A DNA stretch of 64,000 nucleotides from Haloferax mucosum ATCC BAA-1512 (GCF_000337815.1 NZ_AOLN01000011.1:1-64000), one strand, 5' to 3'. Positions 8,182 to 16,938 are shown, counted from the stretch's first letter. Notes: generated from the sequence alone by a model not told the origin. Translations and numbers: made by a program.

Positions 8182-8636
8182 ACCCGCGAATCGCCGCCCG
8201 CGGCCTCGTCGTTGACGACGGTCGCCTCCTGACGGTCAAGTACCAGTCCGAGCGCGAACACTGGTATCTGACACCCGGCGGAGAGCAAAAGCGGGGCGAA
8301 ACCCTCGCAGAGACGGTGCGCCGAGAAGTCCGCGAGGAGACCGGCTACGAGGTTTCCGTCGAGTCGCTCGCGTTCGTCCGGGATTTCGTGCCGTCGAGTC
8401 ACTTCGAGGACGGAAGCGACGACGACCAGCGCGTAGACCACTTTTTCTGGTGTGAACTCGGTTCCGGTGAGCGGACTCAACCGATGCTGAAAGACCCTCA
8501 GCAGGTGAGCGTCGAGTGGCTCGCGGTCGATTCGCTCTCCGAATTGTGGTTCTTCCCGCGCGGACTCGCCGACCCGCTTCGAGAACGTGTCGAAAGCGGC
8601 ACCCGGGACGCGGCATACCTCGGTGACATCCCGTGA
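8178..8636 (+). CDS. Nudix hydrolase
   Basis: 152 aa. Full Nudix box at about 35-57 (G-x5-E-x7-REVREETGY). The ATGA overlap with mptD suggests coupled translation. Some Nudix enzymes dephosphorylate dihydroneopterin triphosphate, so a pterin role is attractive, but substrate cannot be read from sequence. Other NDP-X substrates are equally possible. Confidence 0.88.
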   Translation: MNPRIAARGLVVDDGRLLTVKYQSEREHWYLTPGGEQKRGETLAETVRREVREETGYEVSVESLAFVRDFVPSSHFEDGSDDDQRVDHFFWCELGSGERTQPMLKDPQQVSVEWLAVDSLSELWFFPRGLADPLRERVESGTRDAAYLGDIP

Positions 8637-8724
8637 GAAATCACCCGCGACCGCAATCGAGTCTCCCGATTTCACTTTCACTTTTGGGGTCGTTTTTAAA
8701 CCTCCACGTGCCGAATGTGCTGGC

Positions 8725-9159
8725 ATGAGTCAAAGCACGCTCGGCGACGACGAGTTGTTCGGAGAGGCGGCCGCGGAGATGCGTGCCGATGTCGAGACGC
8801 ACCTCGACGAGGCCCGTTCGTCCCTCCCGGACGCGGACGACGTGTGGAATGCGGACGCAAACAACGTACTCGGCGTCCTCAACGGGCTTCGCTCCTCGCT
8901 CGACGTCGAAGGCGCGGCCGAGCACGTCCGGCAGGCGAAAAAGTGGTTCGTCATCGGCCAGCGCGCCGAGGCGTTCGACGACCCCGACGACCTCGAAGAC
9001 GCAATCGAAGAACTGGAAGAACTCATCGAGATGGTCGAAGACGCCCACGAACTCGTCGGCGAACTCACCAACACGATGCCGCAACTGCGCGGCGCGCTCA
9101 CCGAAGCCGCAGAAGCCGCCGAAAGTGAGGACGACGAAGAAGAAGAAGAAGAAGAGTAG
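8725..9159 (+). CDS. Conserved haloarchaeal helical protein (possibly DUF5790)
   Basis: 144 aa, acidic and predicted largely helical, ending in a run of Asp/Glu (DDEEEEEEE). Residues 5-60 hold a conserved DDELFGEAAAEMRADVE-like start; residues 85-115 have heptad-like Leu/Ile spacing compatible with a coiled coil. I believe this is the DUF5790 family but cannot verify it. The start at 8725 is chosen over the longer reading because upstream residues are low quality and include the spacer after the Nudix gene. No function is known. Confidence 0.75.
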   Translation: MSQSTLGDDELFGEAAAEMRADVETHLDEARSSLPDADDVWNADANNVLGVLNGLRSSLDVEGAAEHVRQAKKWFVIGQRAEAFDDPDDLEDAIEELEELIEMVEDAHELVGELTNTMPQLRGALTEAAEAAESEDDEEEEEEE

Positions 9160-9169
9160 CCACCCGCGC

Positions 9170-9892
9170 TTAGTCGAGGTTCCGCGTTTCGACTGCGGCA
9201 ACCAGCGACGCGAGCGCGTCGGCCGCGAGCGATTCTAATTTCTCCCCGCGCTCCGCGTCGCCGTCGGTTGGGTCCCCGACGACTCCGTTATCGGTGAACT
9301 CGTCGGAGTCGTGTGCGAGGTTGACGCCCGAGACCCACTCGCCCCAGTGGTCCGACCCGCCGTCTCGTGCCTCCTCGATTCGGTTTTCGCGGACCAGTTC
9401 GGGGTGTGTGTGTCTGAGCAGTGCGGTTTCGAGTGGGCCGCCGTGTCCCATGTCCGACGAGTGTTCGCCGACGGCGTCGAACCACGTAAACGAGACGGCG
9501 TAGGCGTCGCCGCCGCGAGAGACGCGGCGACAACACTCCGCGAGGGCTTCGACGTTGCCGCCGTGGCCGTTGACGACGACGATGCGGTCGAATCCGTGGT
9601 GGGCGAGCGATTCGATGGTCTCGCGGACGTACGCGCGGAAGGTATCGGGCGAGACCCACAGCGTCCCGTCGAAGGCGCGGTGTTCTTCCGCGACGCCGAC
9701 CGGGATGGTCGGACCGACGAGAACGTCGCCGTCGAACGCCGCCGCACCCGCTTCGGCAATGGATTCGGCGTTAAGAGCGTCCGTACCGAGCGGTGCGTGC
9801 GGACCGTGTTGTTCGGTGCTCCCCACCGGGAGGAGCGCGAGGTCGGTGTCAAGGTCGGCGACCGCTGTCCAAGTGGCCTCGGAGAGTCGCAT
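9170..9892 (-). CDS. Creatininase-family amidohydrolase (possible ArfB-type deformylase)
   Basis: 240 aa. Metal-site motifs of the family: STEQHGPHAPLGTD (E27, H29, D38), NGHGGN (118-123), and a Glu in GHGGPLETALL near 155. Archaeal members include ArfB, which removes the formyl group in riboflavin and F420 precursor synthesis, and haloarchaea need that step, so ArfB is a reasonable guess. Creatininase proper and mycofactocin-type MftE share the same motifs. The gene is convergent with the helical protein, 10 bp apart. Confidence 0.8.
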   Translation of the reverse strand: MRLSEATWTAVADLDTDLALLPVGSTEQHGPHAPLGTDALNAESIAEAGAAAFDGDVLVGPTIPVGVAEEHRAFDGTLWVSPDTFRAYVRETIESLAHHGFDRIVVVNGHGGNVEALAECCRRVSRGGDAYAVSFTWFDAVGEHSSDMGHGGPLETALLRHTHPELVRENRIEEARDGGSDHWGEWVSGVNLAHDSDEFTDNGVVGDPTDGDAERGEKLESLAADALASLVAAVETRNLD

Positions 9893-9996
9893 GCCGAGAG
9901 AAAGGCGGGAGCCGTCTTAGTGGTGGGCGGTCCGCGAGCGGCCTTCACCGCCGGCATCTCCGGGTGGTCGCCGTCAGCCGCCGTCCTCGGCCGCCG

Positions 9997-11934
9997 TCAG
10001 TCGTCGCCAGCGTCGATTTCGGCCTGTCGGCGAGCGGCGCGTTCGACGAACTCGTCCGGCAGTTGGTCGGTTTCGCCAGCTTGGACGCCCCAGAGGTGGG
10101 CGTAGAGTCCGTTGTCGCCCAAGAGGTCATCGTGGGTGCCGAACTCGACGATACGGCCGTCTTCGAGAACGACGATTTGGTCGGCGTCCTTGATCGTCGA
10201 GAGACGGTGTGCGATGCTGAACGTCGTCCGGTCTGCGGTGAGGCTGTCGAGCGAGCGCTGGATGAGCATCTCGGTCTCGGTGTCAACGTCCGAAGTCGCC
10301 TCGTCGAGGACGAGGATATCGGGGTCTTTCAGAATCGCTCGCGCGATAGAGACGCGCTGACGCTGGCCCCCCGAGAGTTTCACGCCGCGTTCGCCGACTT
10401 TTGTGTCGTAGCCATCGGGGAGATTCGAGATGAAGTCGTGGGCTTCGGCGGCTTTCGCGGCCGCAATCACGTCTTCGTCGTCGGCGTCGAAGGTCCCGTA
10501 GGTGATGTTGTCGCGGACGGTCCCGTAGAACAGGAACGTCTCTTGGCTGACGTACGCAATGGACTCCCGAAGACTGGAGAGCGTCACGTCGCGGACGTTC
10601 TGTCCGTCGATGCTGACGCTCCCCTCGTCGGTGTCGTACATCCGCATCAGCAACTTGAGAATGGTCGATTTCCCGGCACCGGTCGGGCCGACGAGTGCGA
10701 GCGTCTCGCCGCCGCCGACCTCGAAAGAAATGTCTTCGACGATGGTCTCGCCGTCGCCGTAGCCGAAGGTAACGTCGTCGTACTCGACGCGGCCCTCGGA
10801 GACGGTGAGGTCGGGAGCATCAGGTTGCTCGGCGAGGCGGGCCGGTTCGTCCATCAGCCCGAAGATGCGCGCGCTGGAGGCGTGAGCACGCTGGTACATG
10901 TTGATGATTTGCCCGAACTGGGCGAGAGGCCAGACGAACTGCTGGGTGAGGAGGATGAACGTGACGAACTCACCGATTTCGAGCGTCCCGGTGAACGGGC
11001 CGGGACCTTGGCCGTTTATCACCCACAGACCGCCGACGACGAACGTGAGGGAAAAGCCGATACCCGCGAGAATTCGAAGAGCCGGGAAGAATTTGATTCG
11101 CGTGTTGATGGCGTCCCAGTTGGCGTCGAAGTAATCCATCGACACGTCGTCAACACGGTCGGATTCGTGGGACTCGGCGTTGAACGTCTTGATGACTTGG
11201 ATGCCGCCGAGGTTGTTTTCCAAGCGGGAGTTGAGTTTACCGACCGACGAGCGCACGTCGGCGTATTTCGGTTGAATGATATCCACAAACTTCCACGTGA
11301 ACAGAGCGATGAGGGGGACCGGGAGGAGTGCGACCATCGCCAACTGCCAGTTGTAGGAGATGAGGACGACGGCGATTGCGAGCACCATGACGGACAGTCG
11401 GAAAAACGAGTTCATGCCGTCGTTGAGGAACCGTTCGAGGCGGTTCACGTCGTTCGAGAGGATGGACATCATCTCTCCGGTCTGCTTGTCGGCGAAAAAG
11501 TCCATATTGAGCAGTTGCATCCGGTCGTAGGTGTCGGTCCGGATGGCGTGTTGAATCTGCTGTGCGTAGGAGTTCCATCCCCAGTTTCGAAGCCAGTGGA
11601 AGACGGCACCGGCGGTGAAACTGAAGACGATGATGCCGACGGCAAGGACGAACTGGCCGCTTCGACCCGGCGGGACGAACGGTGCAATCCACGCCTCGGG
11701 GAGGACGGGGAATCCGGCCGCAAAGGACTTCTCTTGGCGGATAATCGCGTCGATGGCGAGTCCTAAGATGACCGGCGGGAGGAGGTCCAACACCCGAGCG
11801 GCGATGCTCGCAAGGACGCCGACGACGAACTGGAAGGTGTTCTCACGCCCGTATTCGGAGAACAGCCGACGCATCGGGTTGTCAACCCGCTCTTTCTGGT
11901 CTTCGAACGGGTCATCGTCTGTATCGGGAGACAC
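9997..11934 (-). CDS. ABC transporter, fused permease/ATP-binding exporter half-transporter
   Basis: 645 aa. Six transmembrane helices span about 35-345, then an ATPase domain with Walker A GPTGAGKST (416-424), signature LSGGQ (520-524), Walker B ILVLDEATS (540-548) and the H-loop AHRLST. This is the MsbA/MDR-like exporter architecture; it probably works as a homodimer exporting a lipid or hydrophobic compound. The C-terminal tail after 610 is charged. It is a single gene, not paired with a second half-transporter, and no substrate is suggested by neighbours. Confidence 0.92.
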   Translation of the reverse strand: MSPDTDDDPFEDQKERVDNPMRRLFSEYGRENTFQFVVGVLASIAARVLDLLPPVILGLAIDAIIRQEKSFAAGFPVLPEAWIAPFVPPGRSGQFVLAVGIIVFSFTAGAVFHWLRNWGWNSYAQQIQHAIRTDTYDRMQLLNMDFFADKQTGEMMSILSNDVNRLERFLNDGMNSFFRLSVMVLAIAVVLISYNWQLAMVALLPVPLIALFTWKFVDIIQPKYADVRSSVGKLNSRLENNLGGIQVIKTFNAESHESDRVDDVSMDYFDANWDAINTRIKFFPALRILAGIGFSLTFVVGGLWVINGQGPGPFTGTLEIGEFVTFILLTQQFVWPLAQFGQIINMYQRAHASSARIFGLMDEPARLAEQPDAPDLTVSEGRVEYDDVTFGYGDGETIVEDISFEVGGGETLALVGPTGAGKSTILKLLMRMYDTDEGSVSIDGQNVRDVTLSSLRESIAYVSQETFLFYGTVRDNITYGTFDADDEDVIAAAKAAEAHDFISNLPDGYDTKVGERGVKLSGGQRQRVSIARAILKDPDILVLDEATSDVDTETEMLIQRSLDSLTADRTTFSIAHRLSTIKDADQIVVLEDGRIVEFGTHDDLLGDNGLYAHLWGVQAGETDQLPDEFVERAARRQAEIDAGDD

Positions 11935-12059
11935 GACATCGTTCCAGGGGACGCTCGCAGTAAAGTGCTCGGGTGGACCGAGTTTTCGGCCGGTAGTCCG
12001 GCGTCGTGACTCTCTGTGCGTCGATACGGTTCGGTGCTATCGCGCTCTCGAACCCGCGG

Positions 12060-12329
12060 TTAGAGGACGCGCCCCTCGATTTCGGGGTCGATATTCGCCT
12101 CGTCGAGGTCCTGTCGGACGCGTTCGCGGAGCGGGTTCGGAACCGTCTCCCTGCTGACCGGCACCGCCAGTTCGCCGTCGTCTTTTACTTTCCAGTAGAC
12201 GATGCAGTTCGACGGTTCGTAATACTCGATGCTGTAGGCGTCGTCAGCACCTCGGTAGTGGACCCGCGCGGCGAACCCTTCCGCACGCCACCCCTGCAGT
12301 TCAGCGAGTTCCGAGACGCGTTCTCCCAT
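12060..12329 (-). CDS. Conserved haloarchaeal small protein of unknown function
   Basis: 89 aa, alpha/beta, with several aromatic residues in a probable beta sheet (YSIEYYEPSNCIVYWKV). It ends in an acidic helix and short tail. No motif recognised. Codon use is typical of the chromosome. Similar short proteins recur in haloarchaea. Confidence 0.65.
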   Translation of the reverse strand: MGERVSELAELQGWRAEGFAARVHYRGADDAYSIEYYEPSNCIVYWKVKDDGELAVPVSRETVPNPLRERVRQDLDEANIDPEIEGRVL

Positions 12330-12383
12330 GTCTCGGTGGTCGCGTTCAGGACATTCGGACCTTTCGTTCTCTCGTCCCCAGGG

Positions 12384-13412
12384 CTACTCGTCGGAGACCG
12401 TACAGTACAGTTCGTCATGTTTCGGTTGTTTTGGTGTCTCCGGCGTCGGTTCCGCCGGTTTGGGCGTCATCGGCGGTGGCGTCTCCGATGACGGCTCGGA
12501 GTCTGCACCACACTCGACGTTCCGGATGGTGTTCCCGGTCGAGTCCGGCGAGACGACGACCAACGGGTCGTCAGCGTGCGGGAGCACGAGGTCACAAAAG
12601 TCGTTGTGGACGAGTCGGTTGTCGTCGGCGTCCGCCAATATCGCGCCGCGAGCGCCCAAATCGCCATCGACCGTGTTCTTCAGGACGAGGTTGCGGTCGC
12701 TCTCGCGGAGTACGAACCCGGCGACGAGGATGTCGAGTTCGTTTTTGATCAGTCGGTTCTGCTCGCTGTTGACGAGCGTGAAGCCGGGGGACTCGGAGTC
12801 GATGACGTTCGACTTGAACACGTTTCGGTCGCTCTCGTGCAGGACGACGACCGACTCCTCGCTCAGCAGTTCGCAGTCGGAGAACCTGTTTCTGTCCGCG
12901 TTAGTGAGTGAGACGACGATTGCGCTGGTCATCGTACACGACCGAAACCGGTTGTCGTGCGCGTTGGTTAGTTGGACGCCTGTCCGGTCGGTGGCGTACA
13001 GTACCGTGTCCGTCACGAAACAGTGCTCACTGTCTTCGATAGAGAGGAGCGTATCCACGTCCGATTGCGGGTTGGCCCGCACGTCGATTCGGGAGTCGTC
13101 GAGAGACACCTGCCGCGCGTCGAATATTCGGACGCCGTCGCCCATCACGAGGGCCGAAATCGAGAGATTCCGTCCCGATATCTTCGTCACACCTCTGACT
13201 GTGTAGCCGCGTCCATCGACGCGGACTCTCTCGGCGGCGATTTCCAGACTGTCGATATCACCGTCGAGGTGATACCGGCCGGGGTCGGTGATTGTCGCGT
13301 CGCCAGAAACCAGCCGCGACCCGACCGTGAGCATTCCTGTCGTTCCCCCGAGGAGTGTAGCAACACCGACACCCTTGAGCACCTCTCGACGTGTGACCCG
13401 GCGTGTCATCAT
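12384..13412 (-). CDS. Tat-exported parallel beta-helix protein
   Basis: 342 aa. The N-terminus TRRVTRREVLKGVGVATLLGG is a twin-arginine-type signal. From about 45 to 280 there are repeating rungs of about 22-24 residues with pattern N-R-F/L-x(2-3)-N/D, as in NosD/CASH right-handed parallel beta helices. A Pro/Thr/Glu-rich tail (about 305-335) follows. Such proteins bind or act on polysaccharides or serve as surface proteins; no catalytic motif is evident. The first two codons are both ATG. Confidence 0.82.
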   Translation of the reverse strand: MMTRRVTRREVLKGVGVATLLGGTTGMLTVGSRLVSGDATITDPGRYHLDGDIDSLEIAAERVRVDGRGYTVRGVTKISGRNLSISALVMGDGVRIFDARQVSLDDSRIDVRANPQSDVDTLLSIEDSEHCFVTDTVLYATDRTGVQLTNAHDNRFRSCTMTSAIVVSLTNADRNRFSDCELLSEESVVVLHESDRNVFKSNVIDSESPGFTLVNSEQNRLIKNELDILVAGFVLRESDRNLVLKNTVDGDLGARGAILADADDNRLVHNDFCDLVLPHADDPLVVVSPDSTGNTIRNVECGADSEPSSETPPPMTPKPAEPTPETPKQPKHDELYCTVSDE

Positions 13413-13511
13413 TCGGCAATGCGGACGTGGCAGCGCAGTAAAGTTATGCGGCGCAGAAAGCGAGGCTCGCTGGATTAACGCCGGAATAGTCGGTCGTTAG
13501 GAGTCTCGGTT

Positions 13512-14009
13512 TCACCCGACGACGACGCGGTCACCCACGTCGATTCCCGTTTCGTTCGTGTAGCCGTAGGGGACTTCGAGAACGTACTTTCCGGTCCCGC
13601 GGTAGCGAGTCAAGTCGGAATCGCTCGTTCGCTCGGGAGCGGGTTCGGCGTGGTGGATGCCCGTGACTGTGCCGTTTTCGGCGACGAAGACGATGTCTAT
13701 CGAGAAGTTCATACCGCGCATCACGTAGGCGTAGGTTCCGGGGGTGTCGTGGACGAACCACATGCCTTCGTCCGCGTCGAGGGGTTCGCTTTCGCTCAAC
13801 CCGACGTAGCGCTTGGGATAGGTGTCTGCGACCCGGGCATCGACCACCGTGAGCGTGTCGCCCGTCTCGGCATCGACCACCGTGAGCGTGGTTCGCTCGT
13901 ACTCCGACGTCGTCCCGGGGACGGCTCCCGGGTTCGTGAGATAGACCACACTCGCCGCGACGACCAACACGGCGACGACGAAGACGGCAGTCCGTGCGCG
14001 AGAAGGCAT
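13512..14009 (-). CDS. DUF192 protein with signal anchor
   Basis: 165 aa. One transmembrane segment at about 8-26 places the rest outside the membrane. The DUF192 core (about 60-160) shows GLSES, MWFVHDTPGTYAYVMRGMNF and the conserved IDIVFV strand. Function of DUF192 is unknown. Just after the anchor a short repeat is present: TLTVVDAETGD is followed by TLTVVDARVAD, from a tandem duplication of about 33 bp. A GTG is possible one codon earlier (14012). Confidence 0.85.
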   Translation of the reverse strand: MPSRARTAVFVVAVLVVAASVVYLTNPGAVPGTTSEYERTTLTVVDAETGDTLTVVDARVADTYPKRYVGLSESEPLDADEGMWFVHDTPGTYAYVMRGMNFSIDIVFVAENGTVTGIHHAEPAPERTSDSDLTRYRGTGKYVLEVPYGYTNETGIDVGDRVVVG

Positions 14010-14102
14010 CACTCGACACGCAGGGTCCCTACGTGTCTAAGGGTTCCGGGAGTCGAAGGAAACAAAAACCGTTATCAGCGCGAACCGGTACAGTTGGGGT
14101 AC

Positions 14103-14176
14103 GGGCTCGTGGTCTAGTTGGTTATGACGCGGCCTTTACAAGGCTGAGGTCGGTGGTTCGAATCCGCCCGAGCCCA
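14103..14176 (+). tRNA. tRNA-Val (TAC)
   Basis: Acceptor GGGCTCG pairs with CGAGCCC. The anticodon loop TTTACAA gives TAC. The T arm is GGTGGTTCGAATCCGCC. Discriminator A at 14176, no CCA encoded. The last 22 bases (14155-14176) are repeated twice downstream. Confidence 0.95.
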
Positions 14177-14385
14177 TGTTTCTGTGGCGAACAACGTGAG
14201 TCCAGAAACATCTGTGAGGGTGGGAGAACCTTGCGGCAACCGAGCGTAGCGAGGTTGACGGAGCGGTTCGAATCCGCCCGAGTCCACTAATTCTGTGCGA
14301 GCGACAGCGAGCGCGAATTCGTGAACCCGGGACTGAATCGAATCAGGGAGCGATAGCGACCGAGGTTCGAATCCACCCGAGTCCA
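14177..14385 (+). repeat. tRNA-Val 3'-tail repeats with interleaved hairpins
   Basis: Two further copies of the tRNA-Val 3' tail, at 14265-14286 and 14364-14385, end 110 and 99 bp after one another. They differ from the gene by 1-2 substitutions, including AGTCCA for AGCCCA. Each interval carries two hairpins: 14177-14210 (8-bp arms TGTTTCTG/CAGAAACA), 14237-14257 (CAACC/GGTTG), 14289-14319 (about 9 bp with one bulge) and a weaker one around 14346-14361. Their apical sequences share the pattern GA-RC-loop-GY-GA. The rest of the gap to 14486 holds no gene. Confidence 0.8.
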
Positions 14386-14486
14386 CCTGACGACACAATA
14401 CGACGAAGAGAACTGGGCCTGAGTCGTCTGAACGGCCACGGTACCACACGAATGTTTTTACTCGAACACAGCCGCACGTCTCGACA

Positions 14487-14882
14487 GTGAGTCGTCTCGA
14501 CACACAACCCACGTCGCGCCGAAGGCTGGCCGTCGTCGCCTACGCAGTCGTCATCCTCGTCGCGTCGGTGAGTTCGACACCGCCGGGGAGCCTCTCGCCG
14601 AGCGGGGTGCTGGGACTCGTCGGACTCGACAAGTGGTTGCACGCACTCGGGTATGCGGGGTTCGCGTTTGGGCTGGCGTTCGCAGTACGCGGCGGCGACC
14701 GTCACGAAATCTGGGTCGCAATCGCGGGTGCGAGCGTCTACGGGATAGGCATCGAAGTCGTACAGGCCGGACTTCCGTACCGGGCGTTCAGTGTGGCAGA
14801 CATGGGTGCGAACGTTCTCGGGGCGGTCGTCGGCGGGCTACTCTGGTTCGGTGTCACCCGAGCCGAAAGACGATGGGGGTAG
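14487..14882 (+). CDS. VanZ-like small membrane protein
   Basis: 131 aa with about four transmembrane helices. Family landmarks are DKWLHALGYAGFAF (about 49-62), the EVVQ in helix 3, and DMGANVLGAVVGGLLW near the end. VanZ homologs occur widely with unclear roles, sometimes in envelope or polysaccharide contexts. Start is GTG at 14487. The SRPBCC gene follows 44 bp later and may be cotranscribed. Confidence 0.82.
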   Translation: MSRLDTQPTSRRRLAVVAYAVVILVASVSSTPPGSLSPSGVLGLVGLDKWLHALGYAGFAFGLAFAVRGGDRHEIWVAIAGASVYGIGIEVVQAGLPYRAFSVADMGANVLGAVVGGLLWFGVTRAERRWG

Positions 14883-14926
14883 CGTTATTTCACCCCCTGA
14901 CAAACGTCACGCACGCAGTGAGGGCA

Positions 14927-15595
14927 ATGGGCACGAAACGACGCATCCGGGCACTCGGTCTCGCGGGGGGCGCAATCGCCGGCGCGTATCACTTCGCAGT
15001 TCGACCGTGGCACAGACAGTGGGGGGCGACGAACGACGAAGCGACCGAGTCGCTTCCGGGAGATGATTTCGTCAGCGACTGCGACGTATCGTCAACGCGT
15101 GGAATCACGATTGCGGCACCGGCGCGAGTCGTCTGGCCGTGGCTGGTGCAGTTGGGGCAAAGCCGTGGCGGGTTCTACAGTTACGAGCGACTGGAGACTC
15201 TCTTCGGGTTAGAGATACACAACGCAGACCGTATCCTCCCGGAATACCAGCGTCTCGACGTTGGTGACGAGGTGCGACTCGGACCACCCGGGTCGGAGAC
15301 GCCGTCGTTCCACGTCGCGTTGGTTGACCCGGGCCGGAGCCTCGTATTGAGCGCTCCCGGCTGGGAGACCGGCGAAAGTCAGGCGACGTGGACGTTCGTG
15401 TTGCACGAGGTGACGCCCGGCGCGACGAGACTTCTGGTCAGATTCCGGGGGCGCTCGGAGACGCTCCGAGAGCGCGTGATGAATCGGCTGTTCGTCGAGC
15501 CGGTCCAGTTCGCTATGGAACGGAAGATGTTGAAGGGTATCCGCGAGCGCGCAGAGCGGGCGCGGACGAGTGCAACCGAGGGCCAGCGACGCTGA
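14927..15595 (+). CDS. SRPBCC (START-like) domain protein
   Basis: 222 aa. A hydrophobic N-terminus (about 8-24) could be a membrane anchor or signal. The rest resembles polyketide-cyclase/SRPBCC proteins: ITIAAPARVVWPWLVQLGQ followed by GGFYSYERLE and a long final helix. These fold around a hydrophobic ligand pocket; no ligand can be assigned. The ATG at 14927 is preferred because the earlier ATG at 14873 would overlap the VanZ gene. Confidence 0.78.
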   Translation: MGTKRRIRALGLAGGAIAGAYHFAVRPWHRQWGATNDEATESLPGDDFVSDCDVSSTRGITIAAPARVVWPWLVQLGQSRGGFYSYERLETLFGLEIHNADRILPEYQRLDVGDEVRLGPPGSETPSFHVALVDPGRSLVLSAPGWETGESQATWTFVLHEVTPGATRLLVRFRGRSETLRERVMNRLFVEPVQFAMERKMLKGIRERAERARTSATEGQRR

Positions 15596-15656
15596 CCCAT
15601 CGCCGACAGGCGATTCGAAAGTCTTTTTCCTTCGCTCCGGCTTCGGAAGAGTACAA

Positions 15657-15730
15657 GCCGCCTTAGCTCAGACTGGGAGAGCACTCGACTGAAGATCGAG
15701 CTGTCCCCGGTTCAAATCCGGGAGGCGGCA
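15657..15730 (+). tRNA. tRNA-Phe (GAA), copy 1
   Basis: Acceptor GCCGCCT pairs with AGGCGGC. Anticodon loop CTGAAGA gives GAA. T arm CCGGTTCAAATCCGG. No intron. Identical over all 74 bases to the second copy at 21191. Confidence 0.95.
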
Positions 15731-15843
15731 TATTTTGAGACCGTGAGCGGAGCAAACGGTCGAGAACCGACGCCGGACAGATTCGAACCCTGGAAGACGA
15801 ACATCGTGAGTCTTCCTCAGGTTCAAATCCGGGAGGCGGCATA
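15657..15843 (+). repeat. 187-bp direct repeat, copy 1 (whole tRNA-Phe plus tail unit)
   Basis: Matches 21191-21377 over 187 bp with three substitutions, all outside the tRNA. It contains tRNA-Phe, two hairpins (15739-15761 with GACCGT/ACGGTC arms, 15792-15816 with perfect 7-bp arms GGAAGAC/GTCTTCC) and a second copy of the 22-base tRNA 3' tail at 15820-15841. Sequences on either side of the two copies are unrelated, so the repeat borders are sharp. Confidence 0.92.
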
Positions 15844-16055
15844 GTTGTTTTCCTCGCATCTAATTCACGAGACAGCGTTTTACCGTATTTATACTCCATC
15901 ACTGCGTGGAGGGAGATTTGACAGGGACTTTTGCGCGCCTCAACCCTGTCTGGCGTTCTGACTCATTCGACGCCTGGGGTTATGATCAGACCACCTATGA
16001 CCAAATTCTACGACAGTAACTCTATTATCGCAGACAGAATCACTCAGACTAGGAA

Positions 16056-16370
16056 ATGGTCGAAGTCATCATCTCCAGAAACCCGTGGGAGGACCCAGAG
16101 GAGGTAGCTCGAGTTACAATTGAAGGTGAGGTGATAGGCGAGACGCCGACGGCTGAATCGCTTCGAGACCGGATTCAGGACGAACGCGACCCAATCATCA
16201 GCGAGTACACGGATGGACGGGAACTGCTCCGGTATCTGGCTGCCTCGTACTCGAATGGGTATGTGATGGCGGGCTACGATAGCGAGGATTCACGTCATAT
16301 CCTCGAAGACCTGAGCGATGATGCATACGGGCGATGGGCGAAAGAATCCGATTTCGATACGGAACTCTGA
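16056..16370 (+). CDS. Orphan small protein A of the AT-rich island
   Basis: 104 aa, acidic. N-terminal strand VEVIISR, then VARVTIEGEVIGETPTAESL and a helix ELLRYLAASYSNGYVMAGY. The same order (I-x2-G-E/D-V/I-V, then L-x2-L/Y and a final strand) is seen in proteins B and C next to it, suggesting three diverged paralogs. No function recognised. Codon use is more A/T-rich than in neighbouring core genes. Confidence 0.55.
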   Translation: MVEVIISRNPWEDPEEVARVTIEGEVIGETPTAESLRDRIQDERDPIISEYTDGRELLRYLAASYSNGYVMAGYDSEDSRHILEDLSDDAYGRWAKESDFDTEL

Positions 16371-16473
16371 ACCTTGACAGACTACGCTCTGGACGCATTC
16401 TCTACACCATCAAGTAGGGCGTCTTCACTGTTGAAGGCCATTGCAGGCTGAATCAGTCTTTCTCGGGAGGCTT

Positions 16474-16722
16474 ATGACAAATCAAGGTGATTATCGAGGA
16501 CGGAGAAGACACATGGCATTGCGCATTTTCGGACTCAACGAAGAGCGGGACGGCTGGGATGTCCTCGGGAAGATTGCTGACGGCGAGATAGTCGAGGACC
16601 CTACTGGCGAACTGGGGGCGACGATAAAAGGAGAGTATGACTTGGATGACGAGAACCACCTGAGGCGGGCATTGAATAACCACTATATCAACGCCGTTCC
16701 GCTGGCAGAAGACGAAGAATAG
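16474..16722 (+). CDS. Orphan small protein B of the AT-rich island
   Basis: 82 aa from the ATG at 16474, which is preceded by GGGAGG at only 3 nt; an ATG at 16513 with GGAG seven bases upstream gives a 69-aa product that matches proteins A and C better. Core: MALRIFGLN, LGKIADGEIVEDPTGEL, then HLRRALNNHYINAVPLAEDEE. Acidic, likely alpha/beta. It is followed after 3 bp by protein C, so the pair is an operon. No function recognised. Confidence 0.55.
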   Translation: MTNQGDYRGRRRHMALRIFGLNEERDGWDVLGKIADGEIVEDPTGELGATIKGEYDLDDENHLRRALNNHYINAVPLAEDEE

Positions 16723-16725
16723 CTA

Positions 16726-16938
16726 ATGCAGATTCTCTTTCAAATGTACCACGACGACGAGCTACACGACCTCGGTATCATTGAGAACGGCGACGTGGTC
16801 GAAACCATCGAAGAGGGGTTTGAGGACTGGATTCGCTGGGAGCTAAGCCACCACACGACTCCCGACCTTGACGACCCTGATGGAATTTTGGAAGCGTATG
16901 AGGGACCACATCTGATTGCGAAGGTCGTTGACGAGTGA
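16726..16938 (+). CDS. Orphan small protein C of the AT-rich island
   Basis: 70 aa, very acidic. Reads MQILFQMYHDDELHDLG then IIENGDVVETIEEGF, and a last strand HLIAKVVDE. It shares the I-x2-G-D/E-V-V-E element with A and B. The start is 3 bp after the stop of B. No known family identified. Halovirus or plasmid proteins of this size often look similar, but I cannot name one. Confidence 0.55.
   Translation: MQILFQMYHDDELHDLGIIENGDVVETIEEGFEDWIRWELSHHTTPDLDDPDGILEAYEGPHLIAKVVDE

Noticed and set aside
9793-11766. A 657-codon open frame antisense to the ABC transporter
   Set aside because: Shadow frame of a high-GC gene; residues have no domain pattern, and the true gene is on the minus strand.
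14177-14385. CRISPR array after tRNA-Val
   Set aside because: Repeats are tRNA tails with 80-90 bp intervals that hold hairpins, only three copies, and no cas genes.
15820-15841. A second tRNA-Phe gene fragment as a functional tRNA
   Set aside because: Only the 3' tail is present; there is no D arm or anticodon arm, so it cannot fold as a tRNA.
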